Shown: piece by piece, positions 60,061-64,000 of the stretch
Layout: the number at the start of each line of letters is the position of its first letter
How positions within the stretch are numbered: position 1 is the first letter of the stretch
Assembly (NCBI RefSeq): GCF_001552175.1
Contig: NZ_BCQR01000002.1
Span: 1 to 64,000 of the forward strand
DNA length: 64,000 bases
Reading direction: 5' to 3'
From: Actinomadura kijaniata NBRC 14229
GTDB lineage: Bacteria; Actinomycetota; Actinomycetes; Streptosporangiales; Streptosporangiaceae
Made by a program: the position numbers and the translations under genes
Notes under the pieces: generated by a model
Databases searched by the model: none
The model's input: only the letters and a program-made list of their open reading frames with translations
Told to the model about the DNA's origin: nothing

Positions 60061-63000
60061 TGCTGCTTCCTCCACGCGTCCTGAAGTTTGTCGATCTCGG
60101 TCTGGTCCAGGTCGACCAGCAGGTCCGACGGGGTGAAGCCGCCCACCGGGCCGGTGCCGTCGCCGCCGTCCGCGACGTGCGCGACCAGGCCGCGCAGCGC
60201 GGTGGCCCAGTGCCCGGCCAGGGCCCGCACCTCGTCCTCGGCCAGCAGGCCGTCCGGCCAGGTCCAGGTCGCCGACAGCACCGGGCCGCCGGCCCGGTCC
60301 CGGGTGATCGCGTTGATCTCCAGGGCGTGGGCCATCGGCAGCCGCGGGTCCTCCCCCGCCGGGGGCTCCTCGGGGGCGAGCGTCCAGTCGCCGCCGCCGT
60401 CGCCGGGCGCGGCCCCGGCGGGGATCCGGCCGAGGTAGTTGAACGCGATCTGCGCGGGCGGCGCTTCGGCGAGCTCCTCGGCGGCCTCCCGGTCGAGGTG
60501 GCGCAGCAGGCCGTAGCCGATGCCGTCGCCCGGCACGGCGCGGAGCTGCTCCTTGACCTTCTTCAGGGCGGTCCCGGCGGCCGCGCCGCCCGCGGCGACC
60601 TCGGCCCAGTCGGCGGTCCCGGCGTCCAGGCGGACCGGGTGGATCGAGGTGAACCAGCCGACCGTGCGCGACAGGTCCACGCCCGGCACCGCGTCCCCGC
60701 GTCCGTGGCCCTCCAGGTCCACCAGCACGCCGGTGCCCCGGCCGCCGCGCGCCCTCCGCCAGTGCGCGACGGCGAGGGCGAGGCCGGTGAGCAGGGCGTC
60801 GTTGACGCGGCCGTGGAACGCGGCGGGCACGTCGGTCAGCAGCGGCCCGGTGACGTCGGCGGGCAGCTCCAGGGTGAGGGAGCGGGCGCGGGCCGCGACG
60901 TCCACGCGGGGGTCGAGGGCGCGGTCGCCGAGCGGCGCGTTCGGGCCGTCCACGATGTCGAGCCAGGTGTCGAGCTCGGCGGTGCGGGCCGGGTCGGAGG
61001 CGGCGGCGGTCAGGCGCTGCGCCCAGCGGCGGAAGGAGGTCCCGACCGGCTGGAGTTCTCCCCCGGCCCAGGCGGTCACCAGGTCGGGCAGCAGGATCCG
61101 CCACGACACCCCGTCCACGACCAGGTGGTGCAGCAGGACGAGCAGGCGGCCCTGGGCGTCGCCCGCGTCGAGCCAGACGAGCTGCGCCATGACGCCGTTG
61201 ACGGGGTCGAGGCGGTCGCGGGCGGCGGCGGCCTGCTCGGCGACGACGTCGGCGAGCTTGTCGGCGTCCAGGCCCGCGACGTCCACGCGGGTCACCAGGT
61301 CCTCGACGGAGACGGCCGGGCGGACCACCGGCTGCCACCGGTCGCCGTCGACGTCCAGGCGCAGCCGCAGCACGTCGTGATGGTCGACGACCTTCTGGAA
61401 CGCGTCCGCGAGCGCCTCCAGGCCGAGCCCGGCGGGGGTGCGCAGCACCGTCGCCTGGTGGAACCCGGCGATCAGGTCGGCGTCGCCGCCGGCGCGGTCC
61501 CGCAGCCAGGCGACGATCGGCGTGACCGGGACGGGGCCGACGGCGGTGCCGGGGGCCTCGGCCTCGATCTCCTCCCCCTCGCCGACGGGCCGGGCGGTGG
61601 CGGCCAGTTCGGCGACGGTCTGGTGCTGGAACACATCACGAGGCGTGATGACCAGACCCGACTGGCGCGCCCGCGACACCAACTGGATCGCGATGATCGA
61701 ATCACCGCCCAGATCGAAGAACCCGTCCTCCGCCCCCACCCGCTCCAAACCCAGAACCTCCGCGAACAACGCCGCAAGAGCCTCCTCCTCCGGAGTACGC
61801 GGGGCCCGGGAGGACACACGGGCGGAGAGATCGGGTGCGGGAAGCGCCTTGCGGTCGAGCTTGCCGTTGACGGTCAGCGGCAGCGCGTCGAGGGCCGTGA
61901 ACACCGCCGGAACCATGTGGTCGGGGAGGCGTCCGGCCAGGTGGCGGCGGAGCGCGGCCGGGTCGTGGTCGTCGGCGACGACATAGACGACATAGGCGAC
62001 CAGGCGTTTGACGCCGGGGACGTCCTCGCGGACGACGACGGCGGCGTCGGAGACCGCGTCGTGGGCGACGAGCGCCGATTCGATCTCGCCGAGCTCGATG
62101 CGGAAGCCGCGTAGCTGGACCTGCTGGTCGGAACGGCCCAGGTACTCCAGGCGGCCGTCCGGCAGCCAGCGGCCGAGGTCGCCGGTGCGGTACATGCGGG
62201 TGCCGGGCGCGCCGAACGGGTTCGCGACGAAGCGTTCGGCGGTGAGGCCGGGACGGTCGAGGTAGCCGCGCGCCAGGCCCGCTCCCGCGACGTACAGCTC
62301 GCCGACCACTCCGGGAGGGACCGGCTGGAGATGGCCGTCGAGCACGTAGACGCGCAGGTCGGGGATGCCGACGCCGATCACGCTGCCGGAGGCGGTGGCC
62401 GCGGAGGCACGGTCCAGGGCCAGGTACGACACGTGGACCGTGGTCTCGGTGATGCCGTACATGTTGACCAGCACCGGAGCATCGTCGGCGTGACGGGAGT
62501 ACCAGTCGTCCAGACGGCCCAGCTCCAGCGCCTCACCGCCGAAGACGATGTAGCGCAGGGCCAGGTCCCGGCCCGGGTTGTCCCGGTCGGCCGCCATGAG
62601 CTGGTAGAAGGCCGACGGCGTCTGGTTCAGGACCGTGACCTTCTCCGCCGCCAGCAGCCGCAGGAAGTCCTCGGGCGAACGAGAGGTCAGGTAAGGAACG
62701 ACGACCAGGCGACCGCCGTACAGCAAGGAACCCCACAGCTCCCACACCGAGAAATCGAACGCATACGAGTGGAACAACGTCCACACATCGTCGGCGTTGA
62801 AATCGAACCACTGCTCCGTGGACCGCAGCAGCCGCACCACGTTCTGGTGCGGGACCACCACGCCCTTGGGACGCCCCGTCGAACCGGACGTGTAGATCAC
62901 GTACGCGGGGTGGCCGGGGTCGAGCGGGCGGACGCGGTCGGCGTCGGTGAGGTCGGTGTCCAGGTAGGCCGCGTGCGCGTCGTCCTCCAGCAGGACGCGC

Positions 63001-64000
63001 GGCAGGTCCTCGGGCAGCGCCCCGCCCGCCGCGCCCGTGGTGATCGCGATCACCGGTCCGGCGTCGTCGAGCATGAGGGCGGTGCGGTCGGCCGGGTGGT
63101 CCGGGTCGATCGGGACGTAGGCCGCGCCCGCCTTCAGCACCGCCAGCACCGCCACGACCAGCTCGACCGAGCGCGGCAGCGCCAGCGCCACGAACCCCTC
63201 GGGGCCGATCTCGCGGGCGGCCAGGTAGCGGGCCAGGCGGTTGGCGCGGGCGTTCAGCTCGCCGTAGGTGAGGGTGGTGCCCTCGAACGTGACCGCCGGG
63301 GCGTCCGGCCGTTCGGCCGCCCGCGCCTCGAACAGGGCCGGGAGCGTCGCCCGCGTGGCGGCGTCGCCGCCGGTCGGGGCCGTGCCGCCCGCCCACTCGT
63401 CCAGGATGGTGGCGCGTTCGGCGGGGGCGAGGACGTCGGCCGCGCCGATCCGGGCGTCCGGGTCCTCCAGCAGGGCCGTCAGGTGGCGCGTGAACCGCTC
63501 CGCCAGCGTGGCGGCGGTCGCCGGGTCGTACAGGTCGAGCGCGTACTCCAGTTCCCCGGCGAGTCCGTCGTCGGTCTCGGTGAGGACCATCAGCAGGTCG
63601 AAGCGGGACACCCCGGCGTGCAGCGGTTCGGCCCGCGCGGTGAAGCCGGGGAGTTCGAGCCGGGCCTCGGGGTTGTTCTGGAACGTCAGGCCGACCTGGA
63701 ACAGGGGGTGGCGGCCCAGGTGGCGCGGCGGGTTCAGCACCTCCACCAGGCGCTCGAACGGGACGTCCTGGTGGGCGTAGGCGGCCAGGTCGGTCTCCCG
63801 GACGCGCGCGACCAGCTCCCGGAACGTCGGATCACCGCTGGTGTCGGTGCGGAAGACCAGCATGTTGACGAACATGCCGACCAGGTCGTCCAGGGCCTCA
63901 TCGGTACGGCCCGCGACCGGCGATCCGATCGGAATGTCGGTGCCCGCGCCCAGGCGGGTGAGCAGCGCGGCGAACGCGGCCTGCGCGACCATGAACGGGC
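60057..64000 (-). CDS. NRPS module C-A(Thr)-PCP-E, 5' end outside the window
   Basis: The frame is open to the window edge, entering inside an LCL-type C domain ([35 protein letters not shown]). The A domain has [11 protein letters not shown] and pocket residues D-F-W-N-V-G-M-V-H-K ([33 protein letters not shown]), matching threonine. The carrier is [11 protein letters not shown], and the C-terminal epimerisation domain has [13 protein letters not shown] and GWFTSIHPV. Large parts are nearly identical in DNA to the second module of the next protein. Further modules probably lie upstream. Confidence 0.92.
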   Translation of the reverse strand, partial: PFMVAQAAFAALLTRLGAGTDIPIGSPVAGRTDEALDDLVGMFVNMLVFRTDTSGDPTFRELVARVRETDLAAYAHQDVPFERLVEVLNPPRHLGRHPLFQVGLTFQNNPEARLELPGFTARAEPLHAGVSRFDLLMVLTETDDGLAGELEYALDLYDPATAATLAERFTRHLTALLEDPDARIGAADVLAPAERATILDEWAGGTAPTGGDAATRATLPALFEARAAERPDAPAVTFEGTTLTYGELNARANRLARYLAAREIGPEGFVALALPRSVELVVAVLAVLKAGAAYVPIDPDHPADRTALMLDDAGPVIAITTGAAGGALPEDLPRVLLEDDAHAAYLDTDLTDADRVRPLDPGHPAYVIYTSGSTGRPKGVVVPHQNVVRLLRSTEQWFDFNADDVWTLFHSYAFDFSVWELWGSLLYGGRLVVVPYLTSRSPEDFLRLLAAEKVTVLNQTPSAFYQLMAADRDNPGRDLALRYIVFGGEALELGRLDDWYSRHADDAPVLVNMYGITETTVHVSYLALDRASAATASGSVIGVGIPDLRVYVLDGHLQPVPPGVVGELYVAGAGLARGYLDRPGLTAERFVANPFGAPGTRMYRTGDLGRWLPDGRLEYLGRSDQQVQLRGFRIELGEIESALVAHDAVSDAAVVVREDVPGVKRLVAYVVYVVADDHDPAALRRHLAGRLPDHMVPAVFTALDALPLTVNGKLDRKALPAPDLSARVSSRAPRTPEEEALAALFAEVLGLERVGAEDGFFDLGGDSIIAIQLVSRARQSGLVITPRDVFQHQTVAELAATARPVGEGEEIEAEAPGTAVGPVPVTPIVAWLRDRAGGDADLIAGFHQATVLRTPAGLGLEALADAFQKVVDHHDVLRLRLDVDGDRWQPVVRPAVSVEDLVTRVDVAGLDADKLADVVAEQAAAARDRLDPVNGVMAQLVWLDAGDAQGRLLVLLHHLVVDGVSWRILLPDLVTAWAGGELQPVGTSFRRWAQRLTAAASDPARTAELDTWLDIVDGPNAPLGDRALDPRVDVAARARSLTLELPADVTGPLLTDVPAAFHGRVNDALLTGLALAVAHWRRARGGRGTGVLVDLEGHGRGDAVPGVDLSRTVGWFTSIHPVRLDAGTADWAEVAAGGAAAGTALKKVKEQLRAVPGDGIGYGLLRHLDREAAEELAEAPPAQIAFNYLGRIPAGAAPGDGGGDWTLAPEEPPAGEDPRLPMAHALEINAITRDRAGGPVLSATWTWPDGLLAEDEVRALAGHWATALRGLVAHVADGGDGTGPVGGFTPSDLLVDLDQTEIDKLQDAWRKQQ

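Overview
The window is very GC-rich actinomycete DNA: strong G/C third-codon bias, frequent GTG starts, GGAGG-like ribosome sites and many 4-bp ATGA/GTGA gene overlaps. A stand-alone MceG ATPase, a KstR-like operator, a GPP34 protein, SARP and LAL regulators and an MbtH-assisted NRPS all fit a filamentous actinomycete. A Streptosporangiales genus such as Actinomadura is plausible, but that is inference; no rRNA or tRNA gene is present to settle it.

Region 1 (1-11111, all +) is the distal part of an NRPS-independent siderophore (NIS) operon whose promoter lies outside the window. In order it holds a group II PLP decarboxylase (5' end missing), a GNAT, a type III (LysA-fold) decarboxylase, an IucA/IucC synthetase, an IucD/DesB-type N-hydroxylase, an MFS exporter, a DesD-like IucA/IucC synthetase and a glutamine-synthetase-family ligase. 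From the synthetase at 3376 onward the genes overlap by 1-4 bp. A nested hairpin at 11162-11196 ends the unit. The set suggests a carboxylate/hydroxamate siderophore built from a decarboxylated diamino acid; the coupled GS-family ligase is unusual.

Region 2 (11.3-33.6 kb) is mostly chromosomal. It has a SARP/AfsR regulator beside a limonene-epoxide-hydrolase-like gene; an SPFH-RHH-GPP34 operon behind a perfect 16-bp palindrome; a TlpA-like lipoprotein with CcdA; a divergent ohr/ohrR pair with operators; PlsC, EamA, exonuclease, MscS, CocE/NonD hydrolase and PrxQ; an HATPase-ankyrin fusion; a lipoprotein serpin; a GT4 glycosyltransferase; a quinone-reductase-like enzyme; and a LAL-type LuxR regulator.

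Region 3 (33.7-46.3 kb) holds an odd pair made of a PtsI-like PEP-enzyme relative with altered active-site residues and a FAD/NAD(P)-binding protein. Next come an SDR and an amine-dehydrogenase-like gene behind a KstR-type box (steroid link), MceG with an ornithine-cyclodeaminase-family gene, a streptogrisin-like protease with no visible signal peptide, and guanine deaminase. Two genes that resemble relics of an actinomycete integrative element follow, led by a duplicated hairpin leader.

Region 4 (46.3-64 kb, all -) is the 3' part of an NRPS operon. It reads [C]-A(Thr)-PCP-E | C-A(hydroxyornithine-like clade)-PCP-C-A(Thr)-PCP-E | C-A-PCP-TE, then MbtH, GNAT, four tandem mini-ORFs (23, 44, 44 and 44 aa) and a type II thioesterase. 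Every junction in this run overlaps, and the mini-ORFs repeat with an exact 131-bp period. I regard this mini-ORF array as the most novel thing in the window.
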